Shown here: in pieces, positions 48,432 to 57,657 of the stretch
Layout of the letters: each line of letters opens with the position of its first letter
Position numbering within the stretch: position 1 is the stretch's first letter
Assembly (NCBI RefSeq): GCF_000702445.1
Contig: NZ_JNIF01000003.1
Coordinates: 3,472,001 to 3,536,000 of the forward strand
From: Bryobacter aggregatus MPL3
GTDB lineage: Bacteria; Acidobacteriota; Terriglobia; Bryobacterales; Bryobacteraceae
Direction: 5' to 3'
DNA: 64,000 nt
Made by a program: the position numbers and the translations under genes
Notes under the pieces: model-generated
Database searches by the model: none
Told to the model about the DNA's origin: nothing
What the model saw: the letters and a program-made list of their open reading frames with translations, nothing else

Positions 48432-49382
48432 CTAGCGGCTCAGCTCTTCGACAATTTCACGTGCGGCTTTGCGGGCTTCGTCGATGGCGCCCACCGGGAA
48501 GCTGATCGCTCCGACGCGTGGATGTCCCCCGCCTCCGTAGCGCTCGCAAATGGTCGCCAGATTGTGATTCACTTCCTTGGCCCAGGGACTCGAACCGACA
48601 CTCACCTTGGTGCGAAAGGTCGATTCACTCACCGAGACCGTATAGGTGGAGCCGGGGAAGAGGAAATAGGGAACAAACTTGTTGTAGCCCTCCAGATCCT
48701 TGCCCACCAGATCGAAAGAAATCACCCCATCGCGGGTGACGGCCTGCTCGCGGATGATGTCGATCGAGCGCAGATGCCGTTCGTATAGAGGCGCGAAGGC
48801 GGATGCAATCTCGGGCAGTTTGACAATTTCCTCGAGAGGCATCGTCTGCATGGCGCCAATGATGCGCTGTACCATCTCAGAGCCCTTGACGGCCTCAATA
48901 ACGAGGACAAGCTGCGTGGCCGGTGCGCTCAGTTCAACCGCGGCTTCCGGGCTTGGATATTGGGCGCCATCGATGATGTCCGCCCATTTGACGAGATCGT
49001 CGAGATCGGGAGCATGGAAGTTGAAGCGGTCGCGTGCAATGTCACGAATGAACTTCGTGCAACTGCGATAGGCAGGATCGAAGAAATGGAGATCGTTATG
49101 ACTGCCGTGAAAGTGCCGGGCATCCTCCGGAGTCAAAAACGCACTTTGGTGATGATCGAACCACCAGGTGAGCTTGGGATTGGGAGAATACTTGAAATCG
49201 ACAATTGCATTGACGTCGCCATCGAACATCGATTCGGCGAAAAGCTGGTCGGCGGTATGCGCCATTCCGGTGTAGGCGTACTCGGCAGCCGGATGCCGCG
49301 TTTCCTTGAGGAAACGGCTGAAAAAGGCCGCGCTAGCAGCCCCATCAAAGCAGTGATCGTGGTACAGAACTCGTACTTTCAT
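48432..49382 (-). CDS. DHH-family phosphoesterase
   Basis: 316 residues. The DHH motif set is visible: VLYHDHCFDGAASAAFF (motif I), AIVDFKYSP (motif II), TWWFDHHQSAF (motif III, DHH), and a C-terminal DHHA1-like domain with ERYGGGGHPRVGAISFPVG (GGGGH). Manganese-dependent members cleave nanoRNA, pAp, c-di-AMP fragments or pyrophosphate. The spacing resembles NrnA-like enzymes but the N-terminal region is divergent; exact substrate not certain. The promoter region holds a CCGCC/GGCGG hairpin just before the start codon. Confidence 0.88.
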   Translation of the reverse strand: MKVRVLYHDHCFDGAASAAFFSRFLKETRHPAAEYAYTGMAHTADQLFAESMFDGDVNAIVDFKYSPNPKLTWWFDHHQSAFLTPEDARHFHGSHNDLHFFDPAYRSCTKFIRDIARDRFNFHAPDLDDLVKWADIIDGAQYPSPEAAVELSAPATQLVLVIEAVKGSEMVQRIIGAMQTMPLEEIVKLPEIASAFAPLYERHLRSIDIIREQAVTRDGVISFDLVGKDLEGYNKFVPYFLFPGSTYTVSVSESTFRTKVSVGSSPWAKEVNHNLATICERYGGGGHPRVGAISFPVGAIDEARKAAREIVEELSR

Positions 49383-49392
49383 CCAGTGAAAA

Positions 49393-49448
49393 CCGCCACA
49401 TAGGCGGGAAAACTTATTATTATCTTACAAATCCTATCCAAAAATCAA
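49393..49448 (-). promoter_or_regulatory. Putative promoter and leader hairpin of the DHH gene
   Basis: On the minus strand TTGATT (49448-49443), 18 bases, then GATAAT (49424-49419) fits a sigma-70 promoter. Just after the expected start a CCGCC-tatgt-GGCGG hairpin (49407-49393) followed by TTTT resembles a small attenuator, ten bases before the ATG. Confidence 0.4.
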
Positions 49449-49553
49449 GCATTTTGAAAATTATGATTCCTCCCTCTTCCTGTCTCTATAGCTACCCTAT
49501 CGACGGGATAGCCTTTTCAGGGCGCCCGGCCCATGCTGAGAGGGGTATCGATC
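49449..49553 (+). other. Leader/promoter region of the dab operon
   Basis: About 100 bases that should contain the promoter for the dab operon. No consensus promoter is clear. A dyad CTATC-N5-GATAG (49497-49511) is a possible operator. AGAGGGG (about 49539-49545) is the ribosome site for the GTG at 49554. Confidence 0.35.
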
Positions 49554-52316
49554 GTGGAAGCTTCCAACCATCTGCAACACATCCTGGAACACGCTGCGCA
49601 TCTTCTGCCAGCACAGGGGCCAATTGGGGTATTTATTCATCACAATACTCTTCATGCCTTTCAAAACAAAGCTTTTGAGGATGCGGTGGTGGAAGCGGGA
49701 GCGATCTTTGGCGCAGAAGCGTATCTCCGCGAAGATGCGTTTCAGGCGGAGTGCAAGCGGGGCAGGATTCTGGCCGAGGATATCCGTCATGTGCTGGCCA
49801 ACGAGCCAGATGCTTCTGTTCTTGTCTCCGGGTTGACCCGCAGTGTGTTGCGCGAACGGATCTTGCTGGCGGCCATTCGGCCGGTGGATCCCGAGACTGT
49901 TGACTGGCGGCTGACCGAATCTCCGGAGTTTGCCAGGCTGCATCATGACGCGTCGGAGAAGAGGCTTTTTGAGTGGGCGGAGGCTCTTCTGGAAGATGCC
50001 CCGGAACGGAGTGCCGGCCGCAAGCCCCGATTGCTCAACGCGGACGAGGCGATTCATCCGCTGCTCATTCGTCTGGCAAGCGTTTATCTGGATCAGGGCG
50101 TCGCCTACTGGCCGATGCCGGGGCGCGAACATGGTTTCTGGGCTGCAGTTTCTCATTTGCTTGGCACCGGAGGGGCGATCGAGCCCTTAGCGCTGGCTGG
50201 TGTCGGCGCGCTTCTGCGAAAGTTCCCTGCGGATTCGATGCAAGCGATCGATTTGGCCCTGGACCGCCTGGGGATTCCAGAGCGCGATCGCCAACGCTAT
50301 ATCGAAGATGAATTTTTGACGATGCCCGGCTGGGCTGGTCTTTTCCATTGCCTGGAGAAGGATCCTGGGCTCGCTCCGCACATCGTTCTGCCTTGCAAGC
50401 TGGCTGATTATCTGGCGGTGCGGCTTGTGCTTGTCTGTGCCGCAAAGGAAAACGGCGCGGTTGCAGAAGTGGTCCGTATCGATTCCAATCCGGCGCGGGC
50501 GCGGGCGCTGAACGCCTACCTATCACTTGGTGCGTTGGGCATTGACGCTGCGAAGGCGCTGCAATTCTCTGAATCCGAACGTGTGGCTTTGCGGGATGAA
50601 CTGGCTGCTTTCGATGACCTGGAGCGCCGCCGGATCTATCAGCTTGCTTATGAATGGCGCCATCTCGAATCTGTTCTGCGTCCGCTTGTGAAGCGGCGCC
50701 AGAAGGGTCTGGTGGAACTCGGCGAGCGCGCCTCGGCGCAGGTCTTCTTCTGTATTGATGAGCGGGAGGAATCGATTCGCCGCCATCTGGAAGAGGTGGA
50801 TCCGAGCGTGGAAACGCTGGGCGCCGCGGGCTTTTTTGGCGTTGCGATGCACTACCAGGGCGTCGATGATGCACATGCCGTCGATCTGTGTCCTGTGATC
50901 GTCAAAGCTGCGCATCGGGTGCAGGAACGCGCGCAGGAGGGGCAAGAAGCGGTGCTTGCCGAGCGTCGCTCCCAGCGCCGGAAACTGGCTGCCTTTCTTC
51001 ATCATTCGGTCATTGCCTCGCGTACCCTGGTGCGGGGTTGGTTCAGCACTGCGGTGCTGGGGCTGTTCAGCATTTTCCCCTTGATCGGGAAGGTGATGAC
51101 GCCGCTTGGTTTTGCCAAGGTGACTACGAAGTTGAATGAGTGGTTTCTTCCCGAATTGCGCACAGAGCTTGCTTTTGTCCGGGACGACAAAGAATCTCAC
51201 GATGCGGCACATGGCCTGTTGCAGGGTTTTTCCTTGAGTGAGAAAGCGGATCGCGTAGCCGGCACTTTGTTTAACGCAGGACTGGTCGGAAATTTTTCCC
51301 GGATTGTTGTTGTTCTTGGGCACGGGTCGACTTCGCTGAATAATCCGCATGAGTCCGCGCATGATTGCGGCGCCTGCGGGGGCCGCCGCGGTGGTCCGAA
51401 CGGGCGTATTTTCGCGGCGATGGCGAATCATCCCCAAGTGCGTGCTGTGTTGGTTGGCCGGGGCATTGTGATCCCAGAGGACACCTGGTTTGTAGGGGGC
51501 TATCACGATACCTGCCATGACGGGATCACTCTTTATGACCTGGATGCCGTACCTGCTTCGCATGTAGAAGACCTGAAGAGGATTACGAAGAATCTTGATG
51601 AGGCGCGGGCGCGCAGTGCGCAGGAACGCGCCCGCCGCTTTGAGGCCGCCGATCCCCATGGCAGTCCTTCTGATGGGCTGCTGCATGTTGAGGAGCGCGC
51701 CGAGCATCTGGCGGAACCTCGCCCAGAGTATGGGCATTGTACAAATGCCATTACCATCGTGGGCCGCCGCGCCTTGACCCGCGGTATGTTCTTTGACCGG
51801 CGGGCCTTCCTCACCTCGTACGACGCGACGATTGACACCGACAACGCGGCGCTGGCGCGCGTGATGGGAGCTGTGATTCCCGTCTGTGGCGGGATCAGTC
51901 TTGAGTACTACTTCAGCCTGGTCGATAACGAGCGCTATGGTTGTGGCACGAAGCTGCCGCACAACATCAGCGGTCTGGTCGGCGTGATGAATGGGGCGAC
52001 GAGCGATCTCCGCACCGGACTTCCGTGGCAGATGGTCGAGATCCATGAGCCTGTCCGCATCCTTTTTATTGTGGAAACCACGCCGGAGCGTTTGATGGGC
52101 GTGATCCACAAGAGCGCGGAACTGACGGAGTTTGTCGAGAATCGTTGGATCCGGCTGAGCACGATTGACCCGGAAACCGGAGAGGCGAACTACTACGATC
52201 GTGGCCGCTTTCATCCGGTTGCTCCGGCAGATTGGGAGATTCCGGTGGCCAAGAGTTCGGCGGACTGGTATCTCGGAAAAATGGAGCATCTCCCGGTCGC
52301 TTTGATCGAGAACTAA
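49554..52316 (+). CDS. dabA: DabA-type inorganic carbon transporter subunit (DUF2309)
   Basis: 920 residues from GTG 49554, chosen for its AGAGGGG ribosome site; an in-frame ATG at 49533 lies 21 bases upstream. The zinc site and beta-carbonic-anhydrase-like residues of DabA are conserved: Cys400 and Asp402 in VFFCIDEREESIRRHLEE, His590 in VLGHGSTSLNNPHESAHDCGACGG and Cys605, with exactly the 15-residue His-to-Cys spacing known for H. neapolitanus DabA (H524, C539). IGVFIHHNTLHAFQ near the N-terminus and NWNHFAGVVNGWG-like central parts fit the DUF2309 family. DabA binds CO2/HCO3- and works with a proton-driven DabB membrane subunit. Two such subunits follow here. Confidence 0.94.
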   Translation: MEASNHLQHILEHAAHLLPAQGPIGVFIHHNTLHAFQNKAFEDAVVEAGAIFGAEAYLREDAFQAECKRGRILAEDIRHVLANEPDASVLVSGLTRSVLRERILLAAIRPVDPETVDWRLTESPEFARLHHDASEKRLFEWAEALLEDAPERSAGRKPRLLNADEAIHPLLIRLASVYLDQGVAYWPMPGREHGFWAAVSHLLGTGGAIEPLALAGVGALLRKFPADSMQAIDLALDRLGIPERDRQRYIEDEFLTMPGWAGLFHCLEKDPGLAPHIVLPCKLADYLAVRLVLVCAAKENGAVAEVVRIDSNPARARALNAYLSLGALGIDAAKALQFSESERVALRDELAAFDDLERRRIYQLAYEWRHLESVLRPLVKRRQKGLVELGERASAQVFFCIDEREESIRRHLEEVDPSVETLGAAGFFGVAMHYQGVDDAHAVDLCPVIVKAAHRVQERAQEGQEAVLAERRSQRRKLAAFLHHSVIASRTLVRGWFSTAVLGLFSIFPLIGKVMTPLGFAKVTTKLNEWFLPELRTELAFVRDDKESHDAAHGLLQGFSLSEKADRVAGTLFNAGLVGNFSRIVVVLGHGSTSLNNPHESAHDCGACGGRRGGPNGRIFAAMANHPQVRAVLVGRGIVIPEDTWFVGGYHDTCHDGITLYDLDAVPASHVEDLKRITKNLDEARARSAQERARRFEAADPHGSPSDGLLHVEERAEHLAEPRPEYGHCTNAITIVGRRALTRGMFFDRRAFLTSYDATIDTDNAALARVMGAVIPVCGGISLEYYFSLVDNERYGCGTKLPHNISGLVGVMNGATSDLRTGLPWQMVEIHEPVRILFIVETTPERLMGVIHKSAELTEFVENRWIRLSTIDPETGEANYYDRGRFHPVAPADWEIPVAKSSADWYLGKMEHLPVALIEN

Positions 52317-52322
52317 ATCAAC

Positions 52323-53660
52323 ATGACCTTAGAAGACTACGCACTCTGCCTTGTTCTTGCGGTTCCAGGATTGTTGTTCCTCGGCTTTGGCGCCCTATGG
52401 TTGCTTGGCTGGACACCGCGGGAAAAGGTTCTGATCCGCTGCACGCAGATGGGAATGATCACGATGGCGTGCAGCATTGGTTTGCTCTGCGGGATCCATC
52501 TGAATGGCCCTTCCGTCGCTGAGACCGTCCCGCTTGGAACGTGGTTTCGCGTTGAAAATTACTCGTTTCCGCTTGTGTTAGTGGTTGACCGTCTGTCGCT
52601 GGCGATGTCGGGATTGACCGTGATTCTGCTGGGCCTGATCGCTTCGTTCTCCAGGCGCTATCTGCATCGAGACGCCGGCTTCTTTCGCTTCTTCCTCTCG
52701 CTCTACATGTTCGGGCTGGGGGCCTTGCTGGTTTTCTTTGCGGGGTCCTTTGATCTGGTGATTGGCGGGTGGGAATTGGTGGGATTATCGTCGGTCTTGT
52801 TGATCGGTTATTTCCGAGAACGTAGTGGTCCGGCGGAGGCCGGGTTGAAGGTCTTTGCGATCTATCGTTTCTGCGATATTGGCTTGCTGCTTGGTGTGTT
52901 TGCTTTGTATCAGATCGCGCATACGGCCAGCTATGCGGGCCTTCTCGCAAAAGGTCATTTGGAGCATGCCTGGATTCCTGCCGCACTGTTGTTGTTTGCG
53001 GCAATGGGCAAGAGCGCCCAGGTGCCGTTTAGCGGTTGGCTTCCTCTCGCGATGGAAGGCCCCACGCCTTCGAGCGCGATCTTCTATGGTGCGATCTCCG
53101 TTCATCTGGGCGCATATCTTTTGTTGCGTGCGCAACCTTTGCTCGATCAAGCTCCGTGGGTCGGAGTGGCTGCGGTGTGCATTGGAGCCGTGACGGCGCT
53201 GCATGGCACCCTGGTGGGCCGTGCGTCGGCGGATGCGAAATCGGCCATCGGCTATGCAGCGTTAACTCAACTCGGCTTGATCTTTGTCGAGATTGGCTTG
53301 GGCTTCTACAATGTCGCCTTGCTGCATATCATCGGCCATTCGGTGGTGCGTACCTTTGAGTTCCTGCGTGCCCCGTCGATGCTTCATGAACACCATCAGA
53401 TGCATGCGGCTGCCGGTGGCCATCTGTCGAAGACGGGTGAGTTCTATGAAAAGTATCTTCCGGAATCCTTGCGCCTCTGGCTCTATCGTTGGGCTGTCGA
53501 TCGAGCGCATATGGATCATCTGCTGCAACGTTTTGCGGTTGTTCCTCTTTATGCCATCGCCGGGTTCTTTCATCTGGTGGAGGCGAGATGGATCGCCGGA
53601 GACGGCAAGCCGGAAACGGTTGTGCGCAGTGCGGGAGTGATCAGGGGGATCGATGCTTAA
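52323..53660 (+). CDS. dabB: DabB-like proton-channel membrane subunit (NuoL/MrpA family)
   Basis: 445 residues with about 12 transmembrane helices; NuoL-like core: LVVDRLSLAMSGLTVILLGLIASFSRRYLHRDAGFFRFF, FDLVIGGWELVGLSSVLLIGYF (the conserved glutamate of TM5), LLLFAAMGKSAQVPFSGWLPLAMEGPTPSSAIFYGAISVHLGAYLLLR (the conserved lysine in TM7), SAIGYAALTQLGLIFVEIGLG. Proton flow through this subunit is thought to drive DabA. It starts six bases after dabA and overlaps the next gene by eight bases. Confidence 0.9.
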   Translation: MTLEDYALCLVLAVPGLLFLGFGALWLLGWTPREKVLIRCTQMGMITMACSIGLLCGIHLNGPSVAETVPLGTWFRVENYSFPLVLVVDRLSLAMSGLTVILLGLIASFSRRYLHRDAGFFRFFLSLYMFGLGALLVFFAGSFDLVIGGWELVGLSSVLLIGYFRERSGPAEAGLKVFAIYRFCDIGLLLGVFALYQIAHTASYAGLLAKGHLEHAWIPAALLLFAAMGKSAQVPFSGWLPLAMEGPTPSSAIFYGAISVHLGAYLLLRAQPLLDQAPWVGVAAVCIGAVTALHGTLVGRASADAKSAIGYAALTQLGLIFVEIGLGFYNVALLHIIGHSVVRTFEFLRAPSMLHEHHQMHAAAGGHLSKTGEFYEKYLPESLRLWLYRWAVDRAHMDHLLQRFAVVPLYAIAGFFHLVEARWIAGDGKPETVVRSAGVIRGIDA

Positions 53661-54924
53661 TCCGAGTCTTCGTTACATCAGCGTAGCTGGCACGCTGGGA
53701 ATCGCTGCGTTGATCTGCGCCGCGGCCTATGCCGGGCTTGGTTTGAAGCTGGATTCGTTCAACGGCATTCTGATTGCGATCTACACCGCACTTGTCGTGG
53801 CGCAAGTCTGGTCTTTGCCGAAGAAGGAGTTGAGCGGGAGCATGATGGTTTCCGTGTTTGCGTTGCAGGCGGGCACGCTGCTGGTCTACACCTCAGATGC
53901 CATGCCTGTGCTGGCAGCGGGGTGGTTGCTGAGCGCGATTCCGATGATCTGGACACGCGATGCGGATGGCGAACGTTGGGGGCTTCCTGCGCTGGCTCTG
54001 ATCATGAGTTTCCTGGCGCTACTGGTTGCGATTTTTGTGCTGCCCGAGCCGGGGATGCATCGCTGGGCCTTTGGCGCTTTTACGCTGGCACTGGTTTTCC
54101 GCAAAGGGATCTTTCCGGCCCAGTCCTGGGTGCCCGCCGCATTCGAGCGCAAGCCGCTGTGGCTTGCCAACCTGACCGTGAACGGCCATCTGGGGGCGGT
54201 TCTGGCGGCGCGCGTGGCGATTCCTTTGCTGGTGGACGATGCGCGCAGTTTTACGCAACTGGTGAGTGGTTTTGCCTTGATGACGGCGATCGGTTCTGCG
54301 TTGGCGGCGCTGCGCGAGAAGCGGCCCCGCCGCATTCTGGCCTGGCTATTCTCGAGCCAGGCGGCGATCATTCTTGCGGGGCTGGAGAGTGCCGATGTCG
54401 AAGGGATCGCGGGCTCTTACGTGCATATGATCGTCGTGACGCTGGCAACTACCGCACTGGTGATTGTCTACCAGAGTGTGGAGGCCCGCTTTGGCGGCAA
54501 TCTAAGCGCGGAACACTATTCCGGGCTCGCCTCACGCATGCCGCGGCTCGCGGCATTTTTTATCGTTACCGGACTGGCGCTGGTGGGCCTTCCCGGAACG
54601 CTGGGTTTTCCGGCGGAGGACTTATTGCTACATGGCACGATGAGCGTGCATCCGTTGATCGGGATTGTGTTGCCGCTTTCTACGGCGTTGAACGCCTGGA
54701 ACCTGTTCCGGTTGTACTCGCGTATCTTCCTTGGCAAGGGCGCGCGTGCCGTGCCCGAGATGGTGGATGCCCTGCCACGCGAGCGCTGGGTGCTGACGGC
54801 CTTTGCGGCGGCGTTGATCCTGGGTGGGCTGGCGCCTCAATTCATCGTCAATAGCCGCACGCATGCTGCTGAGTCTTTGAAGCAGTTTCTGATTCCGGTT
54901 CCATCAATCGCTTCGCTCCGTTAG
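53653..54924 (+). CDS. Second NuoL/NuoM-like membrane subunit of the dab operon
   Basis: 423 residues, about 11-12 helices. It is also of the NuoL/M/N antiporter type: LALVFRKGIFPAQSWVPAAFERKPLWLANLTVNGHLGAVLAARVAIPLL corresponds to the TM7-TM8 region, and RRILAWLFSSQAAIILAGLESADVEGIAGSYVHMIVVTLATTALVIVY to the later helices. Canonical dab loci encode one membrane subunit, so a second one, overlapping dabB by eight bases, makes the complex closer to an Mrp/complex I-like module. The lysine/glutamate pattern differs from dabB and the Phe-Pro-x-Gln motif replaces VPFHxW. Confidence 0.85.
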   Translation: MLNPSLRYISVAGTLGIAALICAAAYAGLGLKLDSFNGILIAIYTALVVAQVWSLPKKELSGSMMVSVFALQAGTLLVYTSDAMPVLAAGWLLSAIPMIWTRDADGERWGLPALALIMSFLALLVAIFVLPEPGMHRWAFGAFTLALVFRKGIFPAQSWVPAAFERKPLWLANLTVNGHLGAVLAARVAIPLLVDDARSFTQLVSGFALMTAIGSALAALREKRPRRILAWLFSSQAAIILAGLESADVEGIAGSYVHMIVVTLATTALVIVYQSVEARFGGNLSAEHYSGLASRMPRLAAFFIVTGLALVGLPGTLGFPAEDLLLHGTMSVHPLIGIVLPLSTALNAWNLFRLYSRIFLGKGARAVPEMVDALPRERWVLTAFAAALILGGLAPQFIVNSRTHAAESLKQFLIPVPSIASLR

Positions 54925-54933
54925 AATCGGCCT

Positions 54934-56169
54934 ATGCGCCGCCGCCAGTTTGTCAGCATTCCAGCCGTTACTCTTGCCGCAGAACCAAGTCCTTCGCCAA
55001 CGAGTTGGCCCGTTTTTGATCAGACCGAAGAAGACAGCCTCACGAAAGTGCTGCGCAGCGGCAAATGGGGGCGTGGCAACGGTACGGCGGTTGCTGATTT
55101 TGAAGCGCGCTACGCGGCGCTGACGGGGACACCGCATTGCTTGGCTGTGGCCAATGGCACCTCGGCGCTGCTCGTGGCGCTAGGGGTGCTGGGGATTGGT
55201 CCGGGCGATGAGGTGATCGTGCCTCCCTACACTTTCATTGCGACCGTGAACGCGGTGCTTCGCTTTCATGCGCTGCCGGTGTTTGCCGATGTCGATCCGG
55301 CTTCGATGCAAATGGATCCGAAACGCGTTGCGGAGCAGATCACGCCGCGTACGCGCGCCATCATCATGGTGCATATGGCCGGAGCGGTGGGGGAGCTTGG
55401 CGAAGTTCTTGCGATTGCCAAGAAGCACAATATTCCGGTGATTGAAGACGCGGCGCAGGCGCATCTGGCCGAATGGGATCACAAGCATGTTGGAGGGCAT
55501 GGCGCCATCGGATGCTTTAGCTTTCAGGCGTCGAAGAATCTGAACGGCGGCGAGGGTGGGGCCGTGGTCACCCATGATGCTGCACTGGCTGCCAAGGCTT
55601 TTGCGTTTCATAACAATTCGCGCGGCCGCACACAGCCGGGTACGGAGTTTCACTACGAGATGTCGGGTGCGAATCTGCGCCTGACCGAGTTCCAGGGAGC
55701 ACTGCTGACGGCGCAGATGTCACGCATCGAGAAGCAATCGAAACGAAGGCTGGCGAATGCGCAACAACTCGACCAACTGTTAACCCGCTACGACGGCCTG
55801 ACGCCTTGTACGGTGGGGAAGGCCTGCACCCGGAATGCCTATCATCTCTACATGCTGCGCTATGAGGCTGCGAAATTCGGAGGGCGCAAACGGGCTGAGT
55901 TTCTGCGGCATATGAGCCAGCAAGGACTTTCGTTGTCGGCAGGCTATTCACCGCTGCAGGATGAACCCTTTCTCAAAAACAGTTTTGAATCGCGCGGCTA
56001 TCAGTTCGCCTATGGCAAAGGCCTGTATGAGAAGTGGCGGAAAAAGAACGATTGCCCGGTGAATCGCCAGTCGAGCGAGGAAGTGGTCTGGGTAACGCAG
56101 ACGCAATTGCTGAGCGGACCGGACTGGATTCCGCGGATGGAACGCGGGCTCAAAGCCTGGCGGGGCTAG
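54934..56169 (+). CDS. DegT/DnrJ/EryC1/StrS aminotransferase with Tat-like N-terminus
   Basis: 411 residues. The PLP-dependent sugar aminotransferase fold is clear: LRSGKWGRGNGTAVADFEARYAALTGTPHCLAVANGTSALLVALGVLGIGPGDEVIVPPYTFIATVNAVLRFHALPVFADVD, VIEDAAQAHLAEWDHKHVGGHGAIGCFSFQASKNLNGGEGGAVV (PLP Lys in SKNLNGGEGG), FHNNSRGR. These enzymes make amino sugars for glycans. The first 17 residues MRRRQFVSIPAVTLAAE resemble a twin-arginine start with a short h-region, unusual because PLP enzymes of this family are cytoplasmic. The gene begins ten bases after the dab operon. Confidence 0.93.
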   Translation: MRRRQFVSIPAVTLAAEPSPSPTSWPVFDQTEEDSLTKVLRSGKWGRGNGTAVADFEARYAALTGTPHCLAVANGTSALLVALGVLGIGPGDEVIVPPYTFIATVNAVLRFHALPVFADVDPASMQMDPKRVAEQITPRTRAIIMVHMAGAVGELGEVLAIAKKHNIPVIEDAAQAHLAEWDHKHVGGHGAIGCFSFQASKNLNGGEGGAVVTHDAALAAKAFAFHNNSRGRTQPGTEFHYEMSGANLRLTEFQGALLTAQMSRIEKQSKRRLANAQQLDQLLTRYDGLTPCTVGKACTRNAYHLYMLRYEAAKFGGRKRAEFLRHMSQQGLSLSAGYSPLQDEPFLKNSFESRGYQFAYGKGLYEKWRKKNDCPVNRQSSEEVVWVTQTQLLSGPDWIPRMERGLKAWRG

Positions 56170-56858
56170 CCTTCGATAATCTGCGGATTGGGCGCCGGCG
56201 TGTAGGGATGCGGCTCCGCTTCGAGATAACGCTCGATCGCATTGTGAGCGAGGTAGATCAGCGGCGTGAGCGCGACGGCGATCACAAACTTGTAGGTGTA
56301 GTTCGTAAAGGCTAGATTGAGGAAGTCTTTCATCTGAATCTTGCCGGGCAGCCAGAACCCGATTCCGAGCACGATAAAGGTATCGATCAGTTGCGAGATT
56401 GCCGTGGAGCCTGTGGCGCGGAGCCAGAGCATCTTGCCGCCTGTCACCTTGTGGAACATCCAGAACACGAAAACGTCGAGCAACTGGCTGCAGACGAAGG
56501 CGACCAGACTGCCGGCAATGATCCACTGCGATTGGCTCAGGACGGAAATGAAGGCCTCATCCGTTACGGGGGAGACGTGCGAGGCGGGGATCTCCATCGA
56601 AACGAAGATGACGAGGAAGGCGTAGAGGATGAGTCCGGCGGTGATGAAGGTGAGGCGGCGAACGCCGTCTTTGCCGTAGTATTCGTTGATGAGGTCTGTG
56701 GAAATAAACACAACAGGCCAGGGAACTACGCCAAGGCTCATGATGTATCCGCCGACTTCAATGAGCTTGCCTCCGAGGATCTCGCCGAGGATGGCGTTGG
56801 CGACAAAGAGTCCGGCGAGGATCAGGTAGATGAGTTGTTTTCTGTTCTTTAGGTCCAC
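56166..56858 (-). CDS. Queuosine-precursor transporter-like protein (YhhQ/VUT family)
   Basis: 230 residues from a GTG with a weak ribosome site; about six transmembrane helices: LIYLILAGLFVANAILGEILGGKLI, GYIMSLGVVPWPVVFISTDLINEYYGKDGVRRLTFITAGLILYAFLVIFVSME, SQLLDVFVFWMFHKVTGGKMLWLRATGSTAISQLIDTFIVLGIGF, TYKFVIAVALTPLIYLAH. The VVFISTDLINEYYGKDGVRR and QLIDTFIV motifs are diagnostic of the VUT/YhhQ (queuosine precursor) family, which imports preQ0/preQ1. No preQ1 riboswitch is seen upstream. Its 3' end overlaps the aminotransferase by four bases. Confidence 0.92.
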   Translation of the reverse strand: MDLKNRKQLIYLILAGLFVANAILGEILGGKLIEVGGYIMSLGVVPWPVVFISTDLINEYYGKDGVRRLTFITAGLILYAFLVIFVSMEIPASHVSPVTDEAFISVLSQSQWIIAGSLVAFVCSQLLDVFVFWMFHKVTGGKMLWLRATGSTAISQLIDTFIVLGIGFWLPGKIQMKDFLNLAFTNYTYKFVIAVALTPLIYLAHNAIERYLEAEPHPYTPAPNPQIIEG

Positions 56859-56906
56859 AGGATTTTAGGGTCTTTGCTATAGGATACTGGTGGAAGGTTC
56901 TCCATT

Positions 56907-57650
56907 ATGTCTGGCCACTCCAAATGGCATACCATCAAACACAAGAAGGCGTCTATCGACGCTAAACGCGGGAAAATTTTTACCCGCCTGATCAAAGAAA
57001 TTCTCATTGCAGCGCGCGGTGGCGGCGACCCCGACAGCAACGCCCGCTTGCGGACTGCCATCACTGCCGCCAAGGCTGTTTCGATGCCGTCCGACAACAT
57101 CAAGCGCGCGATCATGCGCGGCACAGGTGAGCTGGAAGGCGCGACGATTGAAGAAGTCAGCTACGAAGGCTACGGCCCGGGTGGAGCTGCCATTATCGTA
57201 CAGTGTGCGACGGACAATCGAGTGCGTACCGTGAGCGAAATCCGCCATATGTTCAGCAAGAACGGTGGCAACATGGGTGAGCCAAACAGCGTTGCCTGGA
57301 TGTTCGAGCGGAAGAGCCAGATTCTCATTGAAGGCGACAAGGCAACCGAAGATCAATTGACCGAAATCCTGCTGGAGGCCGGCGGGGACGATGTTCAGAA
57401 TAGCGGCGACAGTTGGACCTTGCTCAGTGCGCCGGAAGCTCACGATTCGGTTGTTGCGGCGCTGGCCGCGGCGAAGATCCCGACGCTGAGTGCGGAAGTC
57501 GCGCTGGTCCCCAAGAACACGATGGCGATCGATCCGAAGAACGCGGCCGGGATGATGCGCCTGCTTGAGCAACTGGAAGACTACGACGACACGCAGAACG
57601 TTTACACCAACTACGAACCGGACGAGAGTACGGTGGAGGCGATGGCTTAG
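56907..57650 (+). CDS. yebC: YebC/PmpR-family regulator / translation factor
   Basis: 247 residues, full length: SGHSKWHTIKHKKASIDAKRGKIFTRLIKEI, RLRTAITAAKAVSMPSDNIKRAIMRGTGE, YEGYGPGGAAIIVQCATDNRVRTVSEIRHMFSKNGGNMGEPNSVAWMFERK. It is known as a DNA-binding regulator in some species and, more recently, as a translation factor for proline-rich stretches. It precedes ruvC, a widely conserved order. Confidence 0.97.
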   Translation: MSGHSKWHTIKHKKASIDAKRGKIFTRLIKEILIAARGGGDPDSNARLRTAITAAKAVSMPSDNIKRAIMRGTGELEGATIEEVSYEGYGPGGAAIIVQCATDNRVRTVSEIRHMFSKNGGNMGEPNSVAWMFERKSQILIEGDKATEDQLTEILLEAGGDDVQNSGDSWTLLSAPEAHDSVVAALAAAKIPTLSAEVALVPKNTMAIDPKNAAGMMRLLEQLEDYDDTQNVYTNYEPDESTVEAMA

Positions 57651-57657
57651 GAGCGTT

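Noticed and set aside
50523-52289. 588-codon minus-strand frame inside dabA
   Set aside because: dabA carries conserved catalytic motifs on the other strand; the antisense frame has none.
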